DNA from: Chromatiales bacterium
GTDB lineage: Bacteria > Pseudomonadota > Gammaproteobacteria > Steroidobacterales > GCA-2729495
DNA length: 50,298 bases
Reading direction: 5' to 3'
Assembly: GCA_020831895.1 (NCBI GenBank)
Contig: JAFIFS010000058.1
Location: 1 to 50,298 of the forward strand
Part shown: piece after piece, positions 34,777 to 43,911 of the stretch
Numbering within the stretch: the first letter of the stretch is position 1
How the letters are laid out: every line of letters begins with the position of its first letter
Made by a program: the position numbers and the translations under genes
The notes under the pieces: generated by a model
The model's input: the letters and a program-made list of their open reading frames with translations, nothing else
The model's database searches: none
What the model was told of the DNA's origin: nothing

Positions 34777-36387
34777 ATGAGCGCCACTCCCGAGACCCCA
34801 CCGGCCAGCCCCGCAGGCTCCGCGCTCGCGCCGCTGCGCCGTCCGGTCTTTCGCGCACTCTGGCTGGCCTTGGTCGTTTCGAGCCTCGGCTCGTGGATGC
34901 ACGACGTCGGCGCCGCCTGGCTGATGACCACACTGGCCCCGGAACCGGTCATGGTCGCGCTGGTGCAGGCCGCAGCCCTGCTGCCACTGTTCCTGCTGAC
35001 GCTCCCCGCCGGCGCGCTGGCCGACCTGCTCGACCGGCGCCGATACCTGATCGCGATCCAGATCTGGCTCATCGTCGTGGCCGGATCACTCGGCATCATG
35101 ACGCTGGTCGGGATCACCAGCGCCTGGCTGCTGCTGCTGCTGACCTTCGCCATGGGCTGCGGCGTCGCGCTGATGATGCCTGCCTTCTCCGCGCTGATCC
35201 CGGACCTGGTGCCGCGCGAGGAGCTGATGGCCGCGGTGACGCTGAACTCGATGGCCTTCAATGCGACCCGCGCGCTGGGTCCGGCGATCGCCGGCGGCAT
35301 CGTCGCGCTGGCCGGCCCGGGCATCGTGTTCGTGATCAATGCGCTGAGCTTCCTCGCCGTCGTCTGGGTGCTCTGGATGTGGCGCTCGCAGCAGCCGGCG
35401 AGCAACCTGCCGGCCGAGCGGTTCTCGGCCGCGATGCGCACCGGGCTGCGCTATGTGAGGCAGTCGGCCGCGCTGCGCGTGATCCTGCTGCGCGGGGTTG
35501 CGCTGTTCGTCTCGATGAGCGCGCCGCTCGCCTTCCTGCCGCTGGTCGTGCGCACCGAACTCGCGGCCGATGCCGACACATACGGCTTGCTGCTCGGCTG
35601 TGTGGGCGCAGGCGCAGTGCTGGCCGGCACCCAGCTTGCCCGCGTGCGCCGGAGCATGAGCAGCGACACCCTGCTGCTGCTCGGTACGCTCGGAGTGGTG
35701 CTGGCCAGCCTTGCGCTCGCCTGGGTCCGCAACCTGCCGCTGCTCGCCCTCGCGATGCTGCTTCTGGGCGCCTCGTGGATCTCTGCACAGTCGACGCTGC
35801 AGGTGATCACGCAGCTCAGCCTTCCGGCCTGGGTGCGCGCACGCGGGCTGGCCGTGTTCATCGCCACGTTCATGGGCGTTATGGCGCTGGGCGCACCCGC
35901 CTGGGGCTGGCTGGCCAGCTTCACGTCAATCCAGTTCGCGCTGACAGCCGCAGCGGTGACCGGCACACTCGGCGTCGCGCTGACACGCCACCTGCATCTG
36001 GAGCGCTTCGCCCACAGCGACCCCACGCCGGCTGAGCCGCTGCCCGAACCACGCCTGCCGACGCCCGTGCCGGGCGACCGTGGCCCGGTGCTGGTCAACA
36101 TCGAGTACCGGATCGACCCGGACGACATCGAAGGCTTCATGGCCACGATGCAACAGGTGCGCAGGATCCGGCTGCGCAACGGCTCAATGGCCTGGGGCGT
36201 GTTCCAGGACTCGCGGGACGCGGGACGATTCGTCGAGACCTTCCTGGACGAGTCCTGGAACTCACATCTGCGCCAGCATTACCGCGTCACGCGGGACGAC
36301 AGGCGAGTGATAGACATGGCCGTGGCCTACCATCGCGGCAGCGAGCCCCCGCGGATCTGGCACCTGCTGGCGCCGGAGCGGGCCTAG
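34777..36387 (+). CDS. MFS transporter (EntS-like, MFS_3) with C-terminal ABM-like domain
   Basis: The 536 residues have about 12 membrane helices in residues 20-415, with MFS motif A-like LLTLPAGALADLLDRRR between helices 2 and 3. They end in a soluble domain of about 95 residues (VNIEYRIDPDDIEGFMATMQ). That domain resembles antibiotic-biosynthesis-monooxygenase dimeric barrels. This combination is known in the MFS_3 group. Exported substrates of relatives include siderophores; the substrate here is unknown. The longer frame runs from 33856, but the ATG at 34777 begins the real protein. Its end overlaps folE by four bases on the opposite strand. Confidence 0.88.
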   Translation: MSATPETPPASPAGSALAPLRRPVFRALWLALVVSSLGSWMHDVGAAWLMTTLAPEPVMVALVQAAALLPLFLLTLPAGALADLLDRRRYLIAIQIWLIVVAGSLGIMTLVGITSAWLLLLLTFAMGCGVALMMPAFSALIPDLVPREELMAAVTLNSMAFNATRALGPAIAGGIVALAGPGIVFVINALSFLAVVWVLWMWRSQQPASNLPAERFSAAMRTGLRYVRQSAALRVILLRGVALFVSMSAPLAFLPLVVRTELAADADTYGLLLGCVGAGAVLAGTQLARVRRSMSSDTLLLLGTLGVVLASLALAWVRNLPLLALAMLLLGASWISAQSTLQVITQLSLPAWVRARGLAVFIATFMGVMALGAPAWGWLASFTSIQFALTAAAVTGTLGVALTRHLHLERFAHSDPTPAEPLPEPRLPTPVPGDRGPVLVNIEYRIDPDDIEGFMATMQQVRRIRLRNGSMAWGVFQDSRDAGRFVETFLDESWNSHLRQHYRVTRDDRRVIDMAVAYHRGSEPPRIWHLLAPERA

Positions 36388-36968
36388 TCGCGGGTCAGCG
36401 CGAGGAACTCCTCGCGCAGCGCCGTATCCTGCTCGAGCACACCCCGCAGTTCGGTCGTCAGCATCGCGACACCCGGGCGCCGCACCCCGCGGGTGGTCAT
36501 GCAGTGGTGGCGGGCCTTGACGACGACGGCAAGCCCGCGGGGTTTCAGCACCTCGTCGATGCAATCGGCGATCTCGGCAGTCAGCCGCTCCTGCACCTGC
36601 AGGCGGCGCGTGTACGCCTCGACGACGCGAACCAGCTTGCTGATGCCGGCCAGGCGCTGGTCGGGCACGTAGGCGAGGTGGACACGGCCGATCATCGGCG
36701 CGACGTGGTGCTCGCAGTGCGACTCGAAATCGATGCCCGTCAGCGTCACCATGCGCCGGTAGCGGTCCGGCTTCTGGAACGAGCTGCCGAGCAGCTCACG
36801 CGGATCCATGCCGTAGCCGGCAAACCAGTCGGCGTAGCTGCCGAGAAAGCGCGCCGGCGTCTTGCGCAGGCCGGGTCGCTCGGGGTCCTCGCCGATCCAG
36901 GCGAGCAGCGTGCGCACCGCCGCCTCGGCCGCGGCCCGGTCGGGTCGATTGTCCTGTCTGTCTGCCAT
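36384..36968 (-). CDS. folE: GTP cyclohydrolase I
   Basis: FolE makes 7,8-dihydroneopterin triphosphate from GTP, the first step of folate and a source for queuosine. The 194 residues have the zinc site SHCEHHVAPMIGRVHLAY and ARHHCMTTRGV, plus RLQVQERLT near the active site. The length fits the family. The stop of mobA touches its start at 36968, so the two genes are adjacent on the same strand. Confidence 0.96.
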   Translation of the reverse strand: MADRQDNRPDRAAAEAAVRTLLAWIGEDPERPGLRKTPARFLGSYADWFAGYGMDPRELLGSSFQKPDRYRRMVTLTGIDFESHCEHHVAPMIGRVHLAYVPDQRLAGISKLVRVVEAYTRRLQVQERLTAEIADCIDEVLKPRGLAVVVKARHHCMTTRGVRRPGVAMLTTELRGVLEQDTALREEFLALTRD

Positions 36969-37588
36969 CAGTCCGGTGTCCTGTCTCGGGCCATGCCGGC
37001 GCGCCGGGCACCGGCAAGGCGTTGAAGCTCCCCGGGAGTGTTCGCGCTGGCCAGCACATCGGTTGCGGGAGCCGCCAGCAGCCGGGCTGGCTCACGCTCC
37101 AGCCAGGCCCTGAGCGACGGCGGCCTCTGCCGCATCGCGCGCGGTGCAAGGCGCGCCAGCGTAGCCGGTTCATAGATGGCGCACAACGGCTCGGGCCTGC
37201 CATCCGCCGGGCTGGTGAACGCGGTTGCTGCCGCGCCCGGATCCCGGCCCGACAGCAGCATGGACAGCAGCGCCGCATCCAGCCTCGGCATGTCACAGGC
37301 GAGCAGCAGCCACGCGCTGGACGGCAGGCCGAGGTGGGCACCGAGCAGGCCGGCGGCCGGCCCGGCCACCCCGGGCAGGTCGGTGATGCACGGCAGGCGG
37401 ACGCGCAGCGGGTCGTCGAGCTGGTCAGGCCGGACAGCAACTACCGTCGGCAGGCCGGCGCCCGCGGCCAGCGCGAAGGTCCGTTCAAGCAGCGTGATGC
37501 CGTCCAGCGGGATCGACGCCTTGTCGCGCCCGAAGCGCCGGCTCTGCCCACCGGCGAGAATGACGGCGCGCAGGGGCGCCTCACGCAT
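36968..37588 (-). CDS. mobA: Molybdenum cofactor guanylyltransferase MobA
   Basis: MobA attaches GMP to molybdopterin to form the MGD cofactor. The 206 residues have the nucleotidyltransferase signature [16 protein letters not shown] and the metal-binding segment [10 protein letters not shown]. The length is normal. The gene overlaps moaC by eight bases. No moaA, moeA or molybdoenzyme is in the window, so other cofactor genes are elsewhere. Confidence 0.92.
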   Translation of the reverse strand: MREAPLRAVILAGGQSRRFGRDKASIPLDGITLLERTFALAAGAGLPTVVAVRPDQLDDPLRVRLPCITDLPGVAGPAAGLLGAHLGLPSSAWLLLACDMPRLDAALLSMLLSGRDPGAAATAFTSPADGRPEPLCAIYEPATLARLAPRAMRQRPPSLRAWLEREPARLLAAPATDVLASANTPGELQRLAGARRAGMARDRTPD

Positions 37589-38069
37589 CCGCGGCGCGGC
37601 CGCTGAAGTCGCTCTTGCCGCCCGTTTTCTCCAGCAGGCGTATCTCGGCGATGACGATCTCGTGCGACAGCGCCTTGCACATGTCGTAGACCGTGAGCGC
37701 GGCCACGCTGGCCCCGGTCAGCGCCTCCATCTCGACCCCGGTCTTGTGCTCGACCCTGACCTGGCAGTCGATGTCCAGGTGGCCGTCGTCGGCTACGGTG
37801 ATCGTGACCCGGCAGCCCTCGAGCCCCAGCGGATGGCAGAACGGGATCAGCTCGTGCGTACGCTTGGCCGCCATCGTGCCGGCGATGATCGCCGTCTGGA
37901 ATACCGGGCCCTTGGCGGACTGCAGCTCGCCATCGACCAGGCGCGCGCGGACAGCGGCCGGCAGCAGCACGCGTGCGCGTGCATGGGCGGTGCGGCGGCT
38001 GCGGGTTTTCTCCGCGACATCCACCATCGTGGGCTGGTTCGCGGCATCGACATGGGACAGGCGGCTCAT
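37581..38069 (-). CDS. moaC: Cyclic pyranopterin monophosphate synthase MoaC
   Basis: MoaC acts with MoaA to make cyclic pyranopterin monophosphate, the first molybdenum cofactor intermediate. The 162 residues include the family start [18 protein letters not shown] and the motif [32 protein letters not shown] and GGKSDF near the end are also diagnostic. The frame opens to 38690 but the family N-terminus fixes ATG 38069. A perfect TATAAT is six bases before this ATG and there is no ribosome site, so the message may be leaderless. It starts the moaC-mobA-folE run, divergent from leuC. Confidence 0.95.
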   Translation of the reverse strand: MSRLSHVDAANQPTMVDVAEKTRSRRTAHARARVLLPAAVRARLVDGELQSAKGPVFQTAIIAGTMAAKRTHELIPFCHPLGLEGCRVTITVADDGHLDIDCQVRVEHKTGVEMEALTGASVAALTVYDMCKALSHEIVIAEIRLLEKTGGKSDFSGRAADA

Positions 38070-38075
38070 GGGGCG

Positions 38076-38081
38076 ATTATA
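38076..38081 (-). promoter_or_regulatory. -10 box of moaC, possible leaderless start
   Basis: TATAAT on the minus strand is followed by CGCCCC and then the moaC ATG. Transcription about seven bases after the box would begin at the A of the start codon. No TTGACA-like -35 is clear. Confidence 0.5.
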
Positions 38082-38175
38082 CGGCGCTGCGCCACCCCCG
38101 GGGGCTGCCCCTGAGCCGTGCCTGCTAGAATGAGCGCTTTTCCGGGGCTTCGCCCGCTGCCTGGAGACTTGGCCG

Positions 38176-39597
38176 ATGGGCCGCAGCATCATCGAGAAAA
38201 TCTGGGACCAGCACGTCGTGCGCCAGCAGCCCGATGGCAGCGTGCTGCTGTGGATCGACCGCGTCTTCCTGCACGAGCGCACCGGCAGCATCGCGCTCAA
38301 GGGGCTGGAAGCGGCCGGACGTGCGGTCACGCACCCGGAGCAGGTGTTCTGCACCATGGACCATATCGTGGACACCCTGCCCGGCCGTGGCGACGAGACC
38401 CGCATGCCAGGCGGGCGCGAGTTCATCACCACGACACGGGCCGCGGCCAAGGCCGCCGGCATCCGGCTGTTCGATCTCGGCAGTGAGCAGCAGGGCATTG
38501 TGCACGTGGTCTCGCCCGAACAGGGCATCGCGCTGCCCGGCCTGACGCTGGTGTGCCCGGACAGCCATACCTGCACCATCGGCGGCCTGGGCGCGCTGGC
38601 CTGGGGCATCGGCTCGACCGAGGCCGAGCACGCGATGGCGACCAAGACGCTGGTCGTACGGCGCCCGAAGCTGATGCGTGTGCACTTCAAGGGGAAGCTG
38701 CGCGACGGCGTCTACGCAAAGGACATGATCCTGCACCTGATCAACCGTTACGGCGCTGGCGGTGGTGCCGGACATGCACTGGAATTCACCGGCGAGGCGG
38801 TGCGCCAGCTGCCGGTCGAGGCACGCCTGACCCTGTGCAACATGGCGGTGGAGTTCGGCGCCTGGACCGGCATCGTTGCCCCGGATGAACTGACCTTCGA
38901 GTACGTCCGCGGCCGGCCCTTCACCCCGTCGGGCGAGCTGTGGGATGCCGCGCTGGCCCACTGGAAGACCCTGGCCAGCGACGACGATGCGCGCTACGAC
39001 AGCGAGATCGAGGTCGACTGCAGCCAGCTCGTCCCGCAGGTGACCTGGGGCACCAGCCCGCAGCATGGCACCGGCATCGACGGGCACGTGCCGGATCCAT
39101 CGGCGGAGACCGACGCCAATCGCCGCCAGTCCATGGAGCGTGCCCTCGAATACATGGGCCTGGAGCCCGGGCGGGCCCTTGCCGGCTTGCCGGTAGGCGC
39201 CGCGTTCATTGGCTCCTGCACCAACAGCCGCATCAGCGACCTGCGTGAGGCGGCCCGCGTGCTCAAGGGCCGCAAGGTGGCGGACGGGGTACGGGCCATC
39301 TGCGTTCCGGGTTCAACACAGGTGAAGAAGGCTGCCGAAGCCGAGGGGCTTGACCGCGTGTTCACCGAGTCGGGCTTCGAATGGCGCGAATCGGGCTGCT
39401 CGATGTGCTTCTACGCGGGAGGCGAAAGCTTCGGGCTCGAGCAGCGAGTGGTCACCAGCACCAACCGGAATTTCGAGAACCGCCAGGGACCGCGCACGCG
39501 CTCGCACCTGGCAAGCCCGGCGACGGTCGCAGCCTCGGCAGTGGCTGGCCACATCACCGATGTGCGCACGCTCGAACAGGCGGACGGGGAACGCTGA
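38176..39597 (+). CDS. leuC: 3-isopropylmalate dehydratase large subunit
   Basis: LeuC with LeuD isomerises 2-isopropylmalate in leucine synthesis. The 473 residues have the aconitase-fold cluster ligands: Cys in [15 protein letters not shown] and two in [11 protein letters not shown]. The segments [20 protein letters not shown] and DGRTATPQG-like [13 protein letters not shown] region are typical. The length matches bacterial LeuC. GGAGA lies before the ATG, and TAGAAT at 38126-38131 could be a -10 box. leuD follows with a one-base overlap. Confidence 0.96.
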   Translation: MGRSIIEKIWDQHVVRQQPDGSVLLWIDRVFLHERTGSIALKGLEAAGRAVTHPEQVFCTMDHIVDTLPGRGDETRMPGGREFITTTRAAAKAAGIRLFDLGSEQQGIVHVVSPEQGIALPGLTLVCPDSHTCTIGGLGALAWGIGSTEAEHAMATKTLVVRRPKLMRVHFKGKLRDGVYAKDMILHLINRYGAGGGAGHALEFTGEAVRQLPVEARLTLCNMAVEFGAWTGIVAPDELTFEYVRGRPFTPSGELWDAALAHWKTLASDDDARYDSEIEVDCSQLVPQVTWGTSPQHGTGIDGHVPDPSAETDANRRQSMERALEYMGLEPGRALAGLPVGAAFIGSCTNSRISDLREAARVLKGRKVADGVRAICVPGSTQVKKAAEAEGLDRVFTESGFEWRESGCSMCFYAGGESFGLEQRVVTSTNRNFENRQGPRTRSHLASPATVAASAVAGHITDVRTLEQADGER

Positions 39598-40220
39598 TGG
39601 AAAAGTTCACCACGCTGGATGCGATCGCCGCACCACTGCTGCGGATCAATGTCGACACCGATGCGATCATCCCCAGCCGGGAGATGAAGCGGGTGTCGAA
39701 ATTGGGCCTGTCCGAGGGGCTGTTTGCCGGCTGGCGTTACACGGCGCCGGGCAGCCGCGAGGAGAACCCCGACTTCATCCTGAACCAGCCGCCCTTCCGG
39801 GACGCGAAGATCCTGCTGTCGGGCCAGAACTTCGGCTGCGGCTCCTCGCGCGAGCATGCGGTCTGGGCACTGGCCGAGTGGGGCATCCGCTGCATCATCG
39901 CGCCGAGCTTCGGCGCGATCTTCCAGGGCAACTGCGTGCGTAACGGCATCCTGCCGGTGGTGTTCGACGAGACGCTGGTCGATTCACTGGCCAGCCAGGT
40001 CCGGGCCGACCCGGCAAACAACCTAATCAAGGTCGACCTGGTCCGGCGCATCGTCACCGCCCCCGACGGGCAGGAGCATGGCTTCGAGATCAGCGATGGG
40101 GACCGGGAGATGCTGCTCGAGGGCCTGGATGCGATTGCGCTGACCCTGCGCCACAAGCAGGAGATCCAGGCGTTCCGCGACGCCGACCGCGGGCGGCGCC
40201 CCTGGGTCTACCTCGACTGA
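39597..40220 (+). CDS. leuD: 3-isopropylmalate dehydratase small subunit
   Basis: LeuD is the swivel domain partner of LeuC. The 207 residues begin [20 protein letters not shown] and carry the motifs IIPSREMKRV and GQNFGCGSSREHAVWAL. The length is standard. The start overlaps the leuC stop as TGATG. leuA and leuB are not in the window. A strong hairpin lies 11 bases after the stop. Confidence 0.96.
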   Translation: MEKFTTLDAIAAPLLRINVDTDAIIPSREMKRVSKLGLSEGLFAGWRYTAPGSREENPDFILNQPPFRDAKILLSGQNFGCGSSREHAVWALAEWGIRCIIAPSFGAIFQGNCVRNGILPVVFDETLVDSLASQVRADPANNLIKVDLVRRIVTAPDGQEHGFEISDGDREMLLEGLDAIALTLRHKQEIQAFRDADRGRRPWVYLD

Positions 40221-40230
40221 CCGCCCGCCA

Positions 40231-40271
40231 TGCAGGCGCCCCGTGGCAGGACCTGCCAAGGGGCGCCTGCA
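40231..40271. terminator. Long hairpin between convergent leuD and porin genes
   Basis: The two arms (TGCAGGCGCCCC and GGGGCGCCTGCA) are perfect, and the stem continues inward with TGGCAGG/CCTGCCA after one G-A mismatch. This gives nearly 20 base pairs around a one-base loop. There is no T tract on either side, so it may end transcription from both directions with help from Rho, or shield 3' ends from decay. Confidence 0.6.
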
Positions 40272-40282
40272 CGTTCCGCGAC

Positions 40283-41389
40283 TCAGAAGTTGACCTGGGT
40301 GCGCAAGGCCAGGGCCAGCGGTTTGTCAGCGGTATCCTTCTGGTCGACGAAGATCACGTTGGCCATGAAGCGCACGTTGTCGCTCGGGTATACGTTGAGG
40401 CCGAGCGTCACGTTGCCCTGCTTGCCACCGCTGATCGCGCCATCATTCAGGTCGATCGTGCTGTACCGGGCCGCGAGCTCCCAGGCGGCGCGATCGCTGT
40501 TCTGCCTGACTGTGCGGAAGCGGCCGCCGCGGTATGGCCGGGTCCCGTTGAACACGTAGCCGGTCTGCAGGTGCCAGGCGGAGAAATCCGCGTCACTGAA
40601 GCCGCCTTTGCGGCTGACGTCGGCGTAGATATACTCCCCCTCAACCCAGAACGGCCCGCTGGCCCAGGCAGCCTCGAGTCCCAGCTTCAGCGTGCTCGAC
40701 ACATTCTCGATGGCGCCGGTATCAACCAGCCTGGGGGTACCGCCGGCACGCACTTCAGGACGTGCGCGGAAGCGGACCTCGTTGTCGTCATCGGTTGACT
40801 GGTAGGCGATGGCGGTGCCCAGGTGGACAGTGCCGCCGTCACCCGTCAGCGGGTTGAACACGAAGCGTGCAGCCAAGCCGACCGGCTCATCACCACTGGC
40901 GTTGTCGTCACCGACACCACGGGTATAGGCCATGAACTGGTAGCCCCAGTTGTCGGCGAACTGCTCGTAGCCGACACCAAGCTTGCGCGCGTCGACGAAG
41001 GCCTCGGTGCCCATCGTGCGCTCGATGAAGCTGATGCTGTTCGAGCTCGTCTGCTCATTCAGTCCGAAGGGCACCTTGAAGTGCCCGATCTTCAGGAGAC
41101 CCGGCCCCAGCCTGCTGTAGGACAGGAACTGGTCGGCTGCGCCCAGTGAGTTCTCGGCAAAGTTGTACTCGAAGTGATAGCCGAAACCGTCACCGAAGTT
41201 GCCGTTGACACCCAGGCGGGCCCGGCGCACGAGCACCCCGTTGTCCAGCGTCGTCTTGTCGTCGTCGTAGAACGCGGCATCAAGGTGCAGGCGACCCGTG
41301 AGTTTCGGGTCGGCCATGACCATACCGGGCAGGCCCGTGGCCGAAACAACAGCAATTGCCAGCAGGCTGTTGGCGAGCAGTGCTCTCAT
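40283..41389 (-). CDS. Phosphate-selective porin of the OprO/OprP family
   Basis: This outer-membrane porin is predicted to admit phosphate or polyphosphate. The 368 residues have a signal peptide (residues 1-26, cleaved near VMA-DPKL). Repeated beta strands follow, such as VRRARLGVNGNFGDGFGYHF, LLKIGHFKVPFGLNEQTS and FWVEGEYIYADVSRKGG. It ends in the terminal Phe (LRTQVNF) needed for barrel assembly. GGAGA lies 9 bases before the ATG. A PHO box 112 bases upstream of the ATG places it in the phosphate-starvation regulon, consistent with the pst-pho operon nearby. Confidence 0.88.
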   Translation of the reverse strand: MRALLANSLLAIAVVSATGLPGMVMADPKLTGRLHLDAAFYDDDKTTLDNGVLVRRARLGVNGNFGDGFGYHFEYNFAENSLGAADQFLSYSRLGPGLLKIGHFKVPFGLNEQTSSNSISFIERTMGTEAFVDARKLGVGYEQFADNWGYQFMAYTRGVGDDNASGDEPVGLAARFVFNPLTGDGGTVHLGTAIAYQSTDDDNEVRFRARPEVRAGGTPRLVDTGAIENVSSTLKLGLEAAWASGPFWVEGEYIYADVSRKGGFSDADFSAWHLQTGYVFNGTRPYRGGRFRTVRQNSDRAAWELAARYSTIDLNDGAISGGKQGNVTLGLNVYPSDNVRFMANVIFVDQKDTADKPLALALRTQVNF

Positions 41390-41500
41390 CAGTCAAGTCT
41401 CCGTACAGGTCCCGGGACCCGCCCGTTGCGGTATACCGGACCCGGTGTCGCGGGTGGCCTGCATCATGTGTCTGGTTTGTTTCGGACAGGTGATGCATAG

Positions 41501-41518
41501 ATGACATTTTTGTTACGG
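41501..41518 (-). promoter_or_regulatory. PHO box upstream of the porin gene
   Basis: The minus strand reads CCGTAAC-AAAA-ATGTCAT, two 7-base half-sites with the usual 4-base A-rich spacer. Against CTGTCAT/CTGTAAC, each half differs at one position. It precedes a porin of the phosphate-selective family. Confidence 0.8.
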
Positions 41519-41541
41519 GCGTTTGAGGGCGCAGGGACATG

Positions 41542-41565
41542 AAAAAGGGGCCCCGAGGGGCCCCT
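41542..41565 (-). terminator. Rho-independent terminator of the CoA-transferase gene
   Basis: On the minus strand the arms AGGGGCCCC and GGGGCCCCT are followed by TTTTTC. It lies 29 bases past the CoA-transferase stop and upstream of the porin promoter. Confidence 0.9.
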
Positions 41566-41593
41566 GTCCAATGTCCCGGCAAGTGCGCCAGCG

Positions 41594-42796
41594 CTACGCG
41601 GCAGCGATCACCCCGGCCTTGACCAGTGCGTCGATCTCTCCCTCGCCGAGGCCAGCCTCGGCCAGCACCTCCCGGCTGTGTTCACCAGCCCGCGGGACAT
41701 CCCGGTGCAGCCCGAAGCGCTGGCCGGACATCTCCAGCGGCAGCGCGGGCAGCCGCGTCTGCTCGCCGGCATGCGGGCCATCAGTCACCGTGACCGGGAG
41801 CAGTCCGTTGCCGGCCAGCAGGTGCGGGTCGTCGAACAGCTCCTCGGGCCGCGTGATCGGCGCGAACGGAATGCCAGTCTTCTCCAGCTTGTCCATCAGC
41901 TGCTGCTTCGTGTAGCGGGCGAACGTCTCCTTGATGACCGGGAGGAGCCGCTCCTTGTTCTTGACCCGGTCATTGTTGCTCGCCAGCGTCGGGGCGGCGC
42001 CCAGCTCATCGAGGCCGAAGGCCTCGCAGAACACCTTCCACTGCTTGTCGCTGACGACACCGACGAATACCTGCTCCCCGTCCCCGGTCTCGAACACCTG
42101 GTAGATGGCCCAGGCCGAGACACGCACCGGCATCGGTGCGGCCGCCTTGCCCGTCACGGCGTACTGCGCCATGTGCTGGCCGACCAGGAATGCCGTGCTC
42201 TCGAACAGCGAGGCAACGACCCGCTGCCCGTGCCCGGTCGCCTGGCGCTGGAACAGGGCCGCCAGCACGCCGGTGGCGCCGAACATGCCCCCCTGCACGT
42301 CGATCACCGAGGTACCCGCCCGCAGCGGCTGCCCGGGCGGTCCGGTCATGTAGGCGAGTCCGCCCATCATCTGCGCCACCTCGTCCAGAGCGGTGCGGTG
42401 CTCGTAGGGTCCGGCGAGGAAACCCTTCTCCGAACAGTAGATCAGCTGCGGGTTACGCGCACTCAGCGCCTCGTAGCCGAAACCGAGCCGCTCCATGGTG
42501 CCGGGCCGGAAGTTCTCGATCAGCACGTCGGCCGTGTCGAGCAGCTTCAGTACCGCGGCCTTGCCTTCCGGCGCCTTGAGGTCGACACAGAGGCTGCGCT
42601 TGTTGCGGTTGTACATCGGGAAGTAGCCCGCGCCCGAGCCGGGCAGGTGCCGGGTGCTGTCGCCCTTGACCGGCTCGATCTTGATCACGTCGGCCCCCAT
42701 GTCGGCCAGGATCAGCCCGGCCGCCGGCCCCATCACCATGTGGGTGAACTCGACCACCCGGACCCCGGCGAGCGGGGCTAATTTCTCTCCAGACAT
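41594..42796 (-). CDS. CoA-transferase family III (CaiB/BaiF type)
   Basis: The 400 residues are a class III CoA-transferase that moves CoA between carboxylic acids. Family signatures include VRVVEFTHMVMGPAAGLILA, GADVIKIEP, the RNKRSLCVDLK loop and the catalytic Asp in RTALDEVAQMMGG. I chose ATG 42796, preceded by AAGGTAAG, over the longer frame to 42859. The gene is divergent from an HMG-CoA-lyase-family gene. An organic acid such as a 3-hydroxy-3-methylglutarate or a related branched acid is a reasonable but unproven substrate. Confidence 0.88.
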   Translation of the reverse strand: MSGEKLAPLAGVRVVEFTHMVMGPAAGLILADMGADVIKIEPVKGDSTRHLPGSGAGYFPMYNRNKRSLCVDLKAPEGKAAVLKLLDTADVLIENFRPGTMERLGFGYEALSARNPQLIYCSEKGFLAGPYEHRTALDEVAQMMGGLAYMTGPPGQPLRAGTSVIDVQGGMFGATGVLAALFQRQATGHGQRVVASLFESTAFLVGQHMAQYAVTGKAAAPMPVRVSAWAIYQVFETGDGEQVFVGVVSDKQWKVFCEAFGLDELGAAPTLASNNDRVKNKERLLPVIKETFARYTKQQLMDKLEKTGIPFAPITRPEELFDDPHLLAGNGLLPVTVTDGPHAGEQTRLPALPLEMSGQRFGLHRDVPRAGEHSREVLAEAGLGEGEIDALVKAGVIAAA

Positions 42797-42945
42797 TGGC
42801 TTACCTTGCAAAGCTAGAAACCACGAAGGAGCCGCCGGCGGGGCCTGGCCGACCGGCATGCGGCGGTCTCCGGAAGGGCGGCATTATCGCGCAGCACCGG
42901 AGCATATAGAATAGGCATCTCTGGCGCAGCAAGGAGCAATCTCAG

Positions 42946-43911
42946 GTGCAGGAACACCCCGATATCGATGTACTGATCAGTGAAGTGGGCCCGCGTGACG
43001 GCCTGCAGAGCGTCAAGTCGGTGATGCCCACCGAGGCCAAGTGCGCCTGGATCACGGCCGAGGCCGGCGCCGGTGTGCGTGAGATCGAGGTCGCCTCGTT
43101 CGTGCCGCCGAAGCTGCTGCCGCAGATGGCCGATGCGGCCGAGGTCGTGGCCCATGCCCTCAAGATCAAGGGGCTGACCGTCGCCGCGCTGGTGCCGAAT
43201 TTCAAGGGCGCAGAGAACGCGATCAGGGCCGGCGTCCACAAGATCAGCCTGCCACTGTCGGTCAGCGAGACCCACAGCAAGGCCAACCTGCGCAAGACCC
43301 ACGAGCAGGTGCTGGACGAGGTGCGCAGGATCGCCGAGCTCATCCGCTCGCTGCCCGAGGACCAGCGCCCCGGCTTCGAGGGCGCGCTGTCCACCGCCTT
43401 CGGCTGCACGCTCGAGGGACCCGTGCCGGAAGACAAGGTCGTGCAGCTCGCCGCCGCGCTGATGGAGGCCGGTTGCAACGAGGTCGGACTGTCCGACACC
43501 ACCGGTTATGCGAACCCCGCCCAGCTGCGCCGCCTGATCCGGCTGGTCCGGGCCGAGGTCGGCGAGGACCGGCTGTCCAACGTACACCTGCACAATACCC
43601 GTGGCCTGGGCCTGGCCAATGCGCTGGCCGCACTCGAGGAGGGCATCACGACGCTGGACAGCTCGCTCGGCGGCATCGGCGGCTGCCCCTTCGCCCCCGG
43701 GGCCAGCGGCAACATCGTTACCGAGGACCTCGTCTTCATGCTGGATGCCATGGGGATCAACACCGGCATCAACCTGAACCGGCTGCTCAAGGTCCGCGAG
43801 ATCGTGCAGGAAGCGCTGCCGGCGGAAAGCCTTTACGGCTTCACGCCGGACGCCGGGCTGCCGCGTGGCTACGGCCGCGGGGGCTGGGGACTGGGTCAGG
43901 AAGCGGCCTGA
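42946..43911 (+). CDS. Hydroxymethylglutaryl-CoA lyase family protein
   Basis: This enzyme cleaves HMG-CoA, or a related 3-hydroxyacid CoA, to acetyl-CoA and a keto acid. The 321 residues start at GTG with AAGGAG nine bases before it. They show the metal-binding EVGPRDGLQS, the motif SVSETHSKANLRKT, LHNTRGLGLANALAAL and the signature GGCPFAPGASGN with the catalytic Cys. The length matches bacterial HMG-CoA lyases. Its stop overlaps the end of phoR by 16 bases. The CoA-transferase opposite may feed it. Confidence 0.92.
   Translation: MQEHPDIDVLISEVGPRDGLQSVKSVMPTEAKCAWITAEAGAGVREIEVASFVPPKLLPQMADAAEVVAHALKIKGLTVAALVPNFKGAENAIRAGVHKISLPLSVSETHSKANLRKTHEQVLDEVRRIAELIRSLPEDQRPGFEGALSTAFGCTLEGPVPEDKVVQLAAALMEAGCNEVGLSDTTGYANPAQLRRLIRLVRAEVGEDRLSNVHLHNTRGLGLANALAALEEGITTLDSSLGGIGGCPFAPGASGNIVTEDLVFMLDAMGINTGINLNRLLKVREIVQEALPAESLYGFTPDAGLPRGYGRGGWGLGQEAA

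Noticed and set aside
38070..38690. N-terminal extension of the moaC frame
   Set aside because: It overlaps leuC on the opposite strand and precedes the normal MoaC N-terminus at 38069.
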